Source: Jiangella rhizosphaerae
GTDB taxonomy: Bacteria > Actinomycetota > Actinomycetes > Jiangellales > Jiangellaceae
Assembly (NCBI RefSeq): GCF_003579925.1
Contig: NZ_QUAL01000180.1
Span: 1 to 34,171, forward strand
Direction: 5' to 3'
DNA: 34,171 nucleotides
Shown: positions 15,823-23,007 of the stretch, in pieces
Numbering within the stretch: position 1 is the stretch's first letter
Layout of the letters: the number at the start of each line of letters is the position of its first letter
The notes under the pieces: model-generated
What the model was told of the DNA's origin: nothing
Seen by the model: the letters and a program-made list of their open reading frames with translations, nothing else
Databases searched by the model: none
Translations under genes and position numbers: made by a program

Positions 15823-16422
15823 ATGCCGACCGGCGTCGCCCTGTCCGATGCCAGGGCGCGGCTGTTCGCGGCGGCCGAACGGGTCGTGACGCGCGACGGA
15901 GCCGGCGGGCTGACCAGCCGTGCCGTGACCGAGGAGGCCGGGGTCGCCAAGGGGGTGCTGCACCGTCACTTCGCGGACTTCGACGACTTCCTGGCCGAGC
16001 TGGTCCGCGACCGCATCGGCCGGCTCCAGGCGGAGGTCGGCGAACTGACAGCCGCGGCCGGCTCGACGACGCTGGTGTCGCAGGTGGCCGAGGCGCTCAC
16101 CCGGACCTTCACGCCGGTGAACCTGGGCCTGGTCAGTGCGGCCATGGCGCGCGACGGTCTGCGGGCCCGGCTGCGGCCCACGACACCCCATGGCATCCCG
16201 ATCCTGACCGAGGCCGCCACCGCGTTGTCCGCCTATCTGGACACCGAGCGCCGCCTGGGGCGCCTGACGCCGCGGACGGACACCGGCACGCTCGCGCTGA
16301 CCCTCATCGGCACCGGCCACCTGCTCTTCGCCGGCGAGCTCGGCGGACTGCCGGACGCCTCCGCCGTCCGCGAGGTCGTCGAGGCGATCACCGTCGGCGC
16401 CGAGCCGGGCGCCCGGCCCTGA
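15823..16422 (+). CDS. TetR-family transcriptional regulator
   Basis: This 199-residue regulator has an N-terminal TetR helix-turn-helix (about residues 12-58, with LTSRAVTEEAGVAKGVLHRH and then F) and a variable C-terminal ligand domain. ATG at 15823 is chosen for AGGAGGGA at 15812-15819. It is divergent from the methyltransferase gene with a 52-bp gap holding three inverted half-sites, so it most likely represses both genes and responds to a small molecule handled by the methyltransferase. The ligand is unknown. TAAAGT at 15803-15808 is a possible -10 element. Confidence 0.9.
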   Translation: MPTGVALSDARARLFAAAERVVTRDGAGGLTSRAVTEEAGVAKGVLHRHFADFDDFLAELVRDRIGRLQAEVGELTAAAGSTTLVSQVAEALTRTFTPVNLGLVSAAMARDGLRARLRPTTPHGIPILTEAATALSAYLDTERRLGRLTPRTDTGTLALTLIGTGHLLFAGELGGLPDASAVREVVEAITVGAEPGARP

Positions 16423-16430
16423 GCCCGTCG

Positions 16431-17057
16431 TCAGCTGGTGGCGCCGGCGACCGGCTGCCGGAGGATGGTGCGAAGCCTCTCCGGTGCCGTTCGGCGAGGG
16501 TCGCTGAGGTAGATCTCGTGGTGCTTGCCGACCATGCGAAGGCCCTGGCCCGGGATGTAGTCGTGGTGCATGCGCGCCAGCACGCCGGCTTCGTCGTCGA
16601 ACGGGCCGATGTGGAGGGTCTGCACACAGCGCCCCTCGGCCAGCGACTCCAGGCGCACGTCGCCCAGCCGCGCGGGGCGGTTCCTGGCAGCGGCCTGTGC
16701 CATCGCGGCCTCGACCAGCTGCTGGTCGATCCAGGGCGGGGTCATGAGCATCATGGTCCAGTCCCACCGCGACTTGTCGCGCGCCGAGGTGAACGCCGCC
16801 ATGTCGTCGGCCCACCACAGGCCCTCCAGGGGTGGGACGACGTAGTCGCGCCCGAGTTCGCGCTTGCTCGCGAACTTCAGCTTGTAGGCCACCGGGTACA
16901 GCGCCTGGAGGGCCTCGGTGTAGGCGGCGGACGTGTTGGGATCGCCGTGGCCGTCGATCATGAGGTACCGCAGCTCCGGCACCTCGACGATCCGGAACTC
17001 GTCGCGTTTCGCCCGGTAGGAGTCGAGGGTCTTCGTGAAGTCAGTCTTGCCGGTCAT
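16431..17057 (-). CDS. GyrI-like small-molecule-binding domain protein
   Basis: This 208-residue protein matches the GyrI-like/SOUL-type ligand-binding fold seen as effector domains of AraC/MerR regulators, but here it stands alone without a DNA-binding domain. Typical segments are PELRYLMIDGHGDPNTSAAY (about 27-46), LYPVAYKLKF, then PPLEGLWW and the C-terminal HHDYIPGQGLRMVGKHHEIY, ending LSDPRRTAPERLRTILRQPV. Such stand-alone members bind or hydrolyse cyclopropane-like or other small hydrophobic compounds in some organisms. The gene overlaps the upstream YCII gene by 17 nt, implying co-expression. Its exact role is unknown. Confidence 0.85.
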   Translation of the reverse strand: MTGKTDFTKTLDSYRAKRDEFRIVEVPELRYLMIDGHGDPNTSAAYTEALQALYPVAYKLKFASKRELGRDYVVPPLEGLWWADDMAAFTSARDKSRWDWTMMLMTPPWIDQQLVEAAMAQAAARNRPARLGDVRLESLAEGRCVQTLHIGPFDDEAGVLARMHHDYIPGQGLRMVGKHHEIYLSDPRRTAPERLRTILRQPVAGATS

Positions 17058-17421
17058 CGGGCACCTCGACTCGGCTGGCGGGCCGCGACCTCTCCGCCTC
17101 CACGAGCGGCCGCACCTCGATCTTCCGGTCGCAGATCTTCGACGCCTCGGTGGCGAGCTCGAGCGCCACGTCCAGGTCGGGCGCCTCCCACACCCAGAGG
17201 CCGGCGAGGTACTCCTTCGACTCCACGAACGGCCCGTCGCTGAACACGGCCTGCTCGCCCCGGTTGTCCACGACCGTGGCCGCGCTGGTGTCGGCGAGTC
17301 CGCCCGCGAACACCCAGTAGCCCTCGGCGATCAGTCGTTCGTTGAATTCGCTGATGGCAGGCTGCCGGTCCGTGCTGCCGGGGTTGCTCTTGTCATCGAT
17401 CACGGAAACCAGATACCGCAT
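17041..17421 (-). CDS. YCII/DGPF-domain protein
   Basis: This 126-residue protein belongs to the YCII-related (DGPF) family: MRYLVSVIDD at the start, SDGPFVESKEYLAGLWVWEA in the centre with the hallmark DGPF, and a C-terminal ATEASKICDRKIEVRPL. ATG at 17421 is chosen because it begins the family-typical MRYLV; GGGAG lies about 11 nt upstream. In many actinomycetes, DGPF proteins are encoded beside ECF42 sigma factors, and a fragment of such a sigma factor is found at 17849-18241. The intact gene may therefore be an orphaned partner. It overlaps the GyrI-like gene by 17 nt. Confidence 0.85.
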   Translation of the reverse strand: MRYLVSVIDDKSNPGSTDRQPAISEFNERLIAEGYWVFAGGLADTSAATVVDNRGEQAVFSDGPFVESKEYLAGLWVWEAPDLDVALELATEASKICDRKIEVRPLVEAERSRPASRVEVPDDRQD

Positions 17422-17524
17422 CTGACGATCATCTCCCATGGGTGTCACGACGTCGCCCTTCCCGCGGGCCCATCCGCCGCACTCTGCTCGGTGCCGGCCC
17501 GTCGTGGGCGGCCTCACCCCTGCG

Positions 17525-17848
17525 ACGAACACCACCGCCCCGCTTCGACAGCGCTCGCCGGAAGAAATTTCGCGCGGGCTGTCGAGACCGGCCGGGCGGC
17601 CCTGGCGGTCCAGTTCATCGCCGGAGGGGCGAGCAAGCTGCTCGCCACCGAGCCGATGGTGACGATGTTCGACGACATCGGAGCCGGGCAGTGGCTCCGG
17701 GTGTTCGTCGGCATCCTCGAGCTCGCCGGCGGCGCCGGCCTGCTGGTACCACGGCTGGCCGGACCGGCCGCCGCCGGCCTGATCGCGCTGATGGCGGGCG
17801 CGGCCGCCGTCAACGTCCTCGCGCTGACAACCGCGCCCGTCCTGCCCC
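17525..17848 (+). pseudogene. Truncated DoxX-like membrane protein gene
   Basis: One frame encodes ETGRAALAVQFIAGGASKLL and then MVTMFDDIGAGQWLRVFVGI with further hydrophobic helices to NVLAL, the first two-thirds of a DoxX-like protein. No usual start codon with a ribosome site precedes it. A neighbouring frame just upstream reads NTTAPLRQ after an ACG codon (17525), which looks like a former ATG start followed by a frameshift. The last part of the family is missing, and sequence at 17849 switches to an unrelated sigma-factor fragment in another frame. This is a decayed remnant; the start-codon history is an inference. Confidence 0.65.
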
Positions 17849-18241
17849 TACCAGCCGCAAGCCGCCATCGCCGCCGTCCACGCCGAGGCCGAGCGGTTCG
17901 CCGACACCGACTGGCGCCAGATCGTCGCCCTCTTCGACGTCCTGCTCCGGGTCTCGGCCGACCCGGTGATCAGGCTGAACTCGGCCGTGGCGGTGGCGAT
18001 GCTCCGCGGGCCGGCCGCCGGCCTCGAGCTCCTCGATCAGCTCGCCGCCGACCCCCAGCTGGCCGGCCACCACCGTCTGGCCGCCGTCCGCGCCCATCTG
18101 CTCGAGCAGTCGGGCGACCACTCGGCCGCCCGCGAGGCCTACCTCGAGGCCGCCAAGCGCACGACCAGCCTCCCCGAACAGCGCTACCTCCGCGCCCGCG
18201 CCGACCGGCTCCGCACCGCCGCCGGCGACCCGTCGCGGTGA
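17849..18241 (+). pseudogene. C-terminal fragment of an ECF42-like sigma factor
   Basis: From 17849 the frame reads YQPQAAIAAVHAEAERFADT, then DWRQIVALFDVLLR, LNSAVAVAMLRGPAAGLELL and TTSLPEQRYLRARADRL, ending at TGA 18239-18241. This is the conserved TPR-like C-terminal extension of ECF42-type RNA polymerase sigma factors (about the last 130 of some 400 residues). The sigma-2 and sigma-4 domains are absent and no proper start exists, so it is not a working sigma factor. It abuts the truncated DoxX gene, most simply explained by a deletion that joined the two. The family's usual partner, a YCII/DGPF gene, is intact nearby on the other strand. Confidence 0.75.
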
Positions 18242-18270
18242 ACGCCTGAACCGGCCGTCGAGACCGGCGC

Positions 18271-18684
18271 TCAGCGCTCGCTCGAGGCGGGAACCACGAC
18301 GTCGATTCCGGCAGCCGCAGCGGCGCGCCCGAGTCGTTCGTCCAGCGTCACCAACGCGACACCATAGTGCTGGGCCAACGCGACATAAGGTGCGTCGTAC
18401 GGGCTCACGTTGTGGCGTCGATCCCAGATCATCGCGAGCAACCACGCTTCGGGCCCCGTGGAGCGGACCTCGGCGTTGCGGACCGCAACGGCAAAGGCGT
18501 CAGCCTGCTCCGTGGTGATCAGGCCGGCAGACTCGTATCGGCGAATGGTCCGCAGCACCTCGATGGGAGCGTGCGCCGGCGCCGCCCACTCGGGATCGTC
18601 GGTCAGCGTCTGCCTGCAGGCATCTCCCGCGATGCTGCTGTCGATCAGGGCTCTGACCCACACGCCTGCATCGACGACGATCAT
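18271..18684 (-). CDS. PIN-domain toxin, VapC family
   Basis: This 137-residue protein is a probable ribonuclease toxin. The four acidic metal-binding residues of PIN domains are visible: Asp5 (VVDAGVW), Glu42 (PIEVLR), Asp97 (YDAPYVALA) and Asp115 (LVTLDERL). The length is typical of VapC. It overlaps the upstream antitoxin gene by 4 nt, the usual order for VapBC pairs. The RNA target cannot be predicted. All catalytic residues are intact, so it is probably active. Confidence 0.92.
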   Translation of the reverse strand: MIVVDAGVWVRALIDSSIAGDACRQTLTDDPEWAAPAHAPIEVLRTIRRYESAGLITTEQADAFAVAVRNAEVRSTGPEAWLLAMIWDRRHNVSPYDAPYVALAQHYGVALVTLDERLGRAAAAAGIDVVVPASSER

Positions 18685-18944
18685 CCGGCTACTGGGCCGC
18701 GATCAGCCTGGACGCCGTCGTCACGACCCTCGCGGATGATCCGCTCGGGACTCAGCGCGGCAGGAAGCGCCCGACGGTGCGCAGCGGTGGACTCGAACAC
18801 GGCCGCATTGCGTGCGAAACGAGCCTCACGTCGAAGGACATCGAGCAGATATGCCTGCATCGACTGACCGAGCGAAGCCGCCCTCTGCGCGATGATGTCA
18901 CGCACGTCCTCGGGAACATCCCTGATCTGCAGCGCCACCGTCAT
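18681..18944 (-). CDS. VapB/FitA-type ribbon-helix-helix antitoxin
   Basis: This 87-residue protein has a ribbon-helix-helix DNA-binding N-terminus (VALQIRDVPEDVRDIIAQRA, then SLGQSMQAYLLDVLRREA, residues 3-42) of the FitA/Arc kind. Its C-terminal tail should wrap and block the PIN toxin encoded next. No ribosome-binding site precedes the ATG; instead a near-consensus -10 (TAAAAT, opposite strand of 18951-18956) ends 6 nt before it, which predicts a leaderless mRNA. Two TACATGCAT repeats overlap this promoter and the ATG, likely the site of autorepression. Confidence 0.9.
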   Translation of the reverse strand: MTVALQIRDVPEDVRDIIAQRAASLGQSMQAYLLDVLRREARFARNAAVFESTAAHRRALPAALSPERIIREGRDDGVQADRGPVAG

Positions 18945-18979
18945 ACATGCATTTTACATGCATCAGGCGCACCGTCACC
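18944..18979 (-). promoter_or_regulatory. Toxin-antitoxin promoter with overlapping TACATGCAT repeats
   Basis: TACATGCAT occurs at 18944-18952 and 18955-18963, an 11-bp period that would place both on one face of the helix; each contains the palindrome ATGCAT. On the minus strand the -10 TAAAAT (18951-18956) lies between them and GTGACG (18973-18978) is a possible -35 at 16 nt. The predicted start of transcription coincides with the antitoxin ATG at 18944. Confidence 0.65.
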
Positions 18980-18993
18980 GGTGAAACCAATCT

Positions 18994-19043
18994 GTTGCAA
19001 CATATGCAACAGAGGAACTGCCATATGCAATTGCCTCTTGACA
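18994..19043 (+). promoter_or_regulatory. IclR-type operator and -35 region of the esterase gene
   Basis: GTTGCAACATATGCAAC (18994-19010) is a 5-7-5 inverted repeat, part of an 8-5-8 repeat from 18992 to 19012. GCAATTGC (19027-19034) follows, then TTGACA (19038-19043). The -10 is weak (CACGAT near 19059). The same GTTGC-N7-GCAAC form occurs at the IclR/importer promoter (21560-21576), which suggests a shared regulator. Confidence 0.6.
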
Positions 19044-19131
19044 TGGCACCGCTCCGTCCACGATGGTTCCAACGATGTAATCGATCAGCCGGCCACGGCC
19101 TGATCGACTCGCCCAACGGAGGGAGAGGTAC

Positions 19132-20727
19132 ATGCACCTGACACGCCCCGGCCGTTCGCAGGCATCCCCGCCAGGCAGGCGGCCGCTACGCGCCGTGCTG
19201 GCGGGCCTCACGGCCGCCGGAGCACTGGCCGCCGCGGCGATGGCGCCGCCGGCGACGGCCGCGCCGCCCGAGCCGCTCGGACCCGAAGTGGTGCGGACGG
19301 ACGAGCCGCCGTCGGGCTACGCCGTCACCTTCAGGTACCAGCCGCCCGAAGGCGTGGAGTCGGTCCACATCTACGGCGACTGGTTCTATTCGCGCCCCGA
19401 GAGCGTGACCTGCCAGGACTGCGGCGACGGCCGGCACCCGTCGGAGTGGCGGCCGGGCGACATCGCGGCCACTCCGTGGCAGATCCTGCCGATGGAGCGC
19501 GGCGATGACGGCGTCTGGTCGATCACCGTACCGCTGCCCGCCGGCACCTTCCGCTACGCCTTCACCCACGACTGCACCAACGTGCTGGCCACCGGCTGCA
19601 CGCTGCACGACGACCCCGCGAACCCGTGGCAGATCCAGCCGCAGTACCCCGGCGCGCCGGGTGCGGTGCGCAGCACCATCTACGTCCCCGAGAGCAAGAA
19701 GTTCCCGACGTACGACACCGACTACCAGGCTCCGCCCCGGCCGAACAAGGCCGGCACGCTGGAGTCGCGGCGCTACCCCTCGCCGCTGTCGACCAACCCC
19801 GCCGGCGTCCACGACATGGTGGTGTATCTGCCGCACGGCTACGACCCGGACCGGGCCACGCCGTACCCGACGCTGTACCTGAGCCACGGCAGCGGCGACC
19901 ACTCGACCGCGTGGACGATGCAGGGGGTGGCTCACCACATCCTGGAGAACGCGATCTGGGACGGCGCGGCACAGCCGATGGTCATCGTGTCGACCGACTT
20001 CAACGGCCTGCCCGGCGGGAACCTGGGCTACGTCAACGAGCTCCGGAACAACGTCATCCCGTTCGTGGAGCAGAACTACAACGTCTCCACGCGGGCGGAG
20101 GACCGCGCCTTCGGCGGGTTCTCGGCCGGCGGGAGCCGCGCCTACACGCTGATGTACGACCACACTTCGCTGTTCGGCTACCACGCCGCCTGGAGCGCGG
20201 GCGGACCGCAGGCCAGCCAGGAGCAGATCGACCGCATGAAGGACGTGGCCGGCGGCATCATGATCGGCACCGGGCTGCAGGACCGCCTGGGCAACATCGC
20301 CGAGAACTCGCAGCGCAACGCCGCCGCGCTGCGGGCGGCCGGTGTCGACGTCGACGAGTACAACGTCCTGGGCGTGCACACCTGGCACGTCTGGCGGCCG
20401 CTGCTGAACCACTACCTGCGCGAGCTCGCCTTCCGTACGACGGCGACGGCGCTCGAGGTCGACACCGAACCGGCCGGCCGCTCCGACAACGTGCGGCTCA
20501 CCGCCGTCGCCACGGTCGATCCCGTGACGACCAGCGTCGCCGCACCCTCGGGCAAGGTCGACTTCTACGCGGGCGAGCAGTACCTCGGCTCCGCTCCGGT
20601 CCGCGACGGCGTCGCCCGGTTCCACAGGCCGGTCGACGGCGCGTTGCTCGACGAGCCGGTGGTCGCCCGCTACCGGGGCGACGACCTGTTCAACGAGTCG
20701 GCCAGCACCCCGGTCGAGGCCGGCTGA
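19132..20727 (+). CDS. Secreted CE1-like carbohydrate esterase
   Basis: This 531-residue protein is probably exported and removes acyl groups (acetyl or feruloyl) from polysaccharide or oligosaccharide. Residues 1-45 are a signal peptide with RR before the hydrophobic core and an ATAA cleavage region. An N-terminal beta-sandwich similar to those fused to enterochelin-esterase-like proteins (about 55-190) precedes the alpha/beta-hydrolase domain (about 200-435). The triad is Ser331 in GFSAGG, Asp384 in GTGLQD and His416 in GVHTWHVWR. A C-terminal Ig-like domain (about 440-530) ends the protein. The start follows GGAGGGAGAGG. Upstream IclR-type repeats link it to the importer and sugar-acid genes beyond 21685. 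Confidence 0.85.
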   Translation: MHLTRPGRSQASPPGRRPLRAVLAGLTAAGALAAAAMAPPATAAPPEPLGPEVVRTDEPPSGYAVTFRYQPPEGVESVHIYGDWFYSRPESVTCQDCGDGRHPSEWRPGDIAATPWQILPMERGDDGVWSITVPLPAGTFRYAFTHDCTNVLATGCTLHDDPANPWQIQPQYPGAPGAVRSTIYVPESKKFPTYDTDYQAPPRPNKAGTLESRRYPSPLSTNPAGVHDMVVYLPHGYDPDRATPYPTLYLSHGSGDHSTAWTMQGVAHHILENAIWDGAAQPMVIVSTDFNGLPGGNLGYVNELRNNVIPFVEQNYNVSTRAEDRAFGGFSAGGSRAYTLMYDHTSLFGYHAAWSAGGPQASQEQIDRMKDVAGGIMIGTGLQDRLGNIAENSQRNAAALRAAGVDVDEYNVLGVHTWHVWRPLLNHYLRELAFRTTATALEVDTEPAGRSDNVRLTAVATVDPVTTSVAAPSGKVDFYAGEQYLGSAPVRDGVARFHRPVDGALLDEPVVARYRGDDLFNESASTPVEAG

Positions 20728-20743
20728 ACCAGCAACCCTCGGA

Positions 20744-20773
20744 CCGGCGGCCGGGCACTCACCCGGCCGCCGG
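20744..20773. terminator. Perfect 12-bp hairpin between convergent esterase and iclR genes
   Basis: CCGGCGGCCGGG (20744-20755) pairs perfectly with CCCGGCCGCCGG (20762-20773) with a 6-nt loop. It starts 16 nt after the esterase stop and overlaps the end of the iclR coding region, fitting a bidirectional terminator without U-tracts. Confidence 0.7.
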
Positions 20774-21547
20774 CTCCGCCTCGGGCCGGGTCGGCGCGCC
20801 GGCCGTGTAGCCGAGCTCCGCGGAGATCGCCGTCGCGGTGTCGAGCAGCAGCGGAAGTCTCGCCTCCAGCTGCGGCAGCGTCGCGATCACCTCGATCGCC
20901 GTGATCGAGACGGCGGCGATGACCTGCCCCCGCGAGTCCCTGATCGGCGCGGCCACGCACATCACGTACGCGTCGTGCTCGCCGTTGTCCGTCGCCCAGC
21001 CGCGCTCACGCACCTGGATGAGTTCGAGCTCCAGCGACGCGCGGTCGGCGAAGGTGGTGGGCGTATAGCGCTCGAACGTGACGTGCGAGAGCAGGCGATC
21101 GCGCTCCTCCCGAGGCAGATGCGCCAGGATCACCTTGCCGACGGCGCTGGCATAGATCGAGACCGCGCGCCCGACCCGCGACGGCAGCTTCACGGCGTCG
21201 AAGGCGGGGCTGTCGACCTTGTCGATGTAGACGATCTCGTCGCCGGTCAGCTGCGCCAGGTGCACCGTGTGACCGGTCTCCCGCTGGAGCCGGCGCAGGT
21301 GCGCCGACGCGAACTGGCGCAAATCCATCGAACCGAGCGCCAGCTCGGACAGCTCGATGAGGCCGCTCCCGAACACGTACGTCCCCGCCCCGGTCTTCCG
21401 GACGAACCGCGCCGCCTCGAGGGTCTGGAGGATCCGCAACGCCGTCGACTTGTGGACGCCGAGCACCTCCGAGGCCTCGGTGAGACTCAGCGGGTGTTCC
21501 GCGGACCTCCTGATGAGCTCGATCGCGCGTTGGATCGTCTGGGACAC
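20759..21547 (-). CDS. IclR-family transcriptional regulator of the sugar-acid locus
   Basis: This 262-residue regulator has an N-terminal winged helix-turn-helix (LSLTEASEVLGVHKSTALRI, then LQTLEAARFV, about residues 21-50) and the IclR effector domain with AVSIYASAVGKVILAHLP and ISITAIE-like endings. GTG at 21547 is chosen over GTG 21553 because GGAGG lies 5 nt before the former but abuts the latter. It is divergent from the importer operon, with four to six GTTGC/GCAAC half-sites between them, and the same motif precedes the esterase gene. It probably controls the whole locus in response to a sugar acid or pentose; whether it represses or activates is not shown by the sequence. Confidence 0.9.
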   Translation of the reverse strand: MSQTIQRAIELIRRSAEHPLSLTEASEVLGVHKSTALRILQTLEAARFVRKTGAGTYVFGSGLIELSELALGSMDLRQFASAHLRRLQRETGHTVHLAQLTGDEIVYIDKVDSPAFDAVKLPSRVGRAVSIYASAVGKVILAHLPREERDRLLSHVTFERYTPTTFADRASLELELIQVRERGWATDNGEHDAYVMCVAAPIRDSRGQVIAAVSITAIEVIATLPQLEARLPLLLDTATAISAELGYTAGAPTRPEAEPAAG

Positions 21548-21559
21548 AGCCACCTCCAG

Positions 21560-21637
21560 GTTGCACTATACGCAACGACTACGTTGCGATGTGCAACCGC
21601 GACTTGACAGCGTTGCATATGTTCCTACGATCGTTGC
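21560..21637. promoter_or_regulatory. Divergent promoter with an array of IclR-type half-sites
   Basis: GTTGCACTATACGCAAC (21560-21576) and GTTGCGATGTGCAAC (21583-21597) are inverted repeats with 7- and 5-bp spacers; further GTTGC half-sites lie at 21612-21616 and 21633-21637. On the plus strand TTGACA (21604-21609), 16 nt and TACGAT (21626-21631) form a good promoter for the importer. On the minus strand TATAGT (21565-21570) is a likely -10 for iclR and lies inside the first repeat. Confidence 0.75.
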
Positions 21638-21684
21638 AGACCTTTAACGTTCAACCACTGCCACGACTCCATGAGGAGCACCCG

Positions 21685-22938
21685 ATGAGCAAACCCCGCG
21701 TTCGCCGCGCCACGGTCGCCGCGGCCACCGTGGTCGGACTCGCCACCGCCGTCTCGGCCGGATGCGGCTCCGACTCCGACGCAAGCTCGGAGGGCGGCGT
21801 CACGACGCTGACGTTCGCCGCGTCGACCTTCGGCGATCCGGGCCGAGGGCCGCAGCTGCAGGAGTGGATCGACGAGTTCAACGCCAGCCAGGACGAGATC
21901 CGGGTCGAGGCGGCGTCGGTCCCCTACCCCACCTTCGGGCAGACGGTGCTCACGCAGATGGGTGGCGGCGAGGGACCCGACCTCGTCCGGTTCGACATGC
22001 CGGAGTTCGAGGCCGCCTCGGACGCCGGCCTGATCGCGCCGCTCGACGACCTGATCGACGTCGACCAGTACGAGCTCCTCGAGCAGCCCGACCGGTTCAT
22101 GGTCCACGACGACGTGCGGCACGGCATCATCTTCGAGGCGTCGAACTACGCGATGTTCTACAACGCCGACCTCATCCCCGAGCCGCCCACGACGTACGAG
22201 GACTTCTTCGCCACGGCGCAGTCGCTGACCAGCGGCGACGTCTTCGGCCTGGCGTTCCGGCAGACCGAGGCCGAGGAGGCCGGCGTCTGGCAGGACATCT
22301 TCAACTACGTCTACGGCTTCGGTGGCGCCTGGTCCGACGGTGAGAACCTGACCATCAACGCGCCCGAGAACCTCGAGGGCCTGCAGGCCTACAAGGACCT
22401 CTACGACGCCAACGTCATCCCGCGCGGCGCCGACGCGGCCACGTTCCGGCGCATGTTCGCCGAGGGCAAGGTCGCCATGGAGCTCAACAACGGCGGCTAC
22501 GCCACCCACCTGCGGGCCGAGAGCCCCGATCTGAACTTCAGCGCGGCCCCCATTCCCTTCCCGGTCCGCAGCCAGGGCGCGATCCTCGCGCCCATCGTCA
22601 TCAACGAGGCGAGCGAGGCGAAGGAGGAGGCGGCCACGTTCATCGAGTGGGCGCTCCAGGAGGAGAACCAGGTGGCGCTCCAGGAGATCCTCGGCGCGAG
22701 CAGTGTCGCGACGGCCACCGAGCGCAGCCCCGAGTCGCTGCAGGAGATGCCGTTCCTCACGACCTTCGACGAGCTCACCGAGTCCAGCCTCCCGCAGGTC
22801 GTGCTGGGCTTCGAGGCGCAGACGCCCGACATCCGCAAGATCGTCGTGCAGAACGTCATCGCCGCCCTGCAGGGCGAGGTCGACCTCCAGACCGCCCTGG
22901 ACGACGCCCAGGAGCAGGCGACCGAGCTGGTCGGCTGA
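21685..22938 (+). CDS. Sugar-binding lipoprotein of the second CUT1 ABC importer
   Basis: This 417-residue surface lipoprotein delivers substrate to the permeases at 23008 and 23946. The signal peptide ends in a lipobox SAGC, giving lipidated Cys27 and a Ser/Asp/Glu linker. The remainder resembles a family 1 solute-binding protein, with TLTFAASTFGDPGRGP, GGGEGPDLVRFDMPEFE, FEASNYAMFYNADLIP and the typical GKVAMELNNGGYA. ATG at 21685 has GAGGAG about 7 nt upstream. A strong hairpin just after the stop probably keeps this gene's mRNA level above that of the permeases. The sugar-acid genes in the same operon suggest a pentose, pentonate or small pentoside as substrate. Confidence 0.92.
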   Translation: MSKPRVRRATVAAATVVGLATAVSAGCGSDSDASSEGGVTTLTFAASTFGDPGRGPQLQEWIDEFNASQDEIRVEAASVPYPTFGQTVLTQMGGGEGPDLVRFDMPEFEAASDAGLIAPLDDLIDVDQYELLEQPDRFMVHDDVRHGIIFEASNYAMFYNADLIPEPPTTYEDFFATAQSLTSGDVFGLAFRQTEAEEAGVWQDIFNYVYGFGGAWSDGENLTINAPENLEGLQAYKDLYDANVIPRGADAATFRRMFAEGKVAMELNNGGYATHLRAESPDLNFSAAPIPFPVRSQGAILAPIVINEASEAKEEAATFIEWALQEENQVALQEILGASSVATATERSPESLQEMPFLTTFDELTESSLPQVVLGFEAQTPDIRKIVVQNVIAALQGEVDLQTALDDAQEQATELVG

Positions 22939-22943
22939 CCCTT

Positions 22944-22979
22944 CGACGCCGGGGCGAGGACGCTCTCGCCCCGGCGTCG
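22944..22979 (+). terminator. Perfect 15-bp hairpin between lipoprotein and permease genes
   Basis: CGACGCCGGGGCGAG (22944-22958) pairs perfectly with CTCGCCCCGGCGTCG (22965-22979) around a 6-nt loop, 6 nt after the lipoprotein stop. Within an operon such a stem usually acts as an attenuating terminator or an mRNA 3'-end stabiliser, raising binding protein over permease. Confidence 0.7.
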
Positions 22980-23007
22980 GCCTCCGTGAACGAAGGACAC
23001 CCACTCG

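Noticed and set aside
17035-17500. Plus-strand open frame before the DoxX remnant
   Set aside because: It is the antisense shadow of the YCII gene; only the part after about 17525 shows family resemblance.
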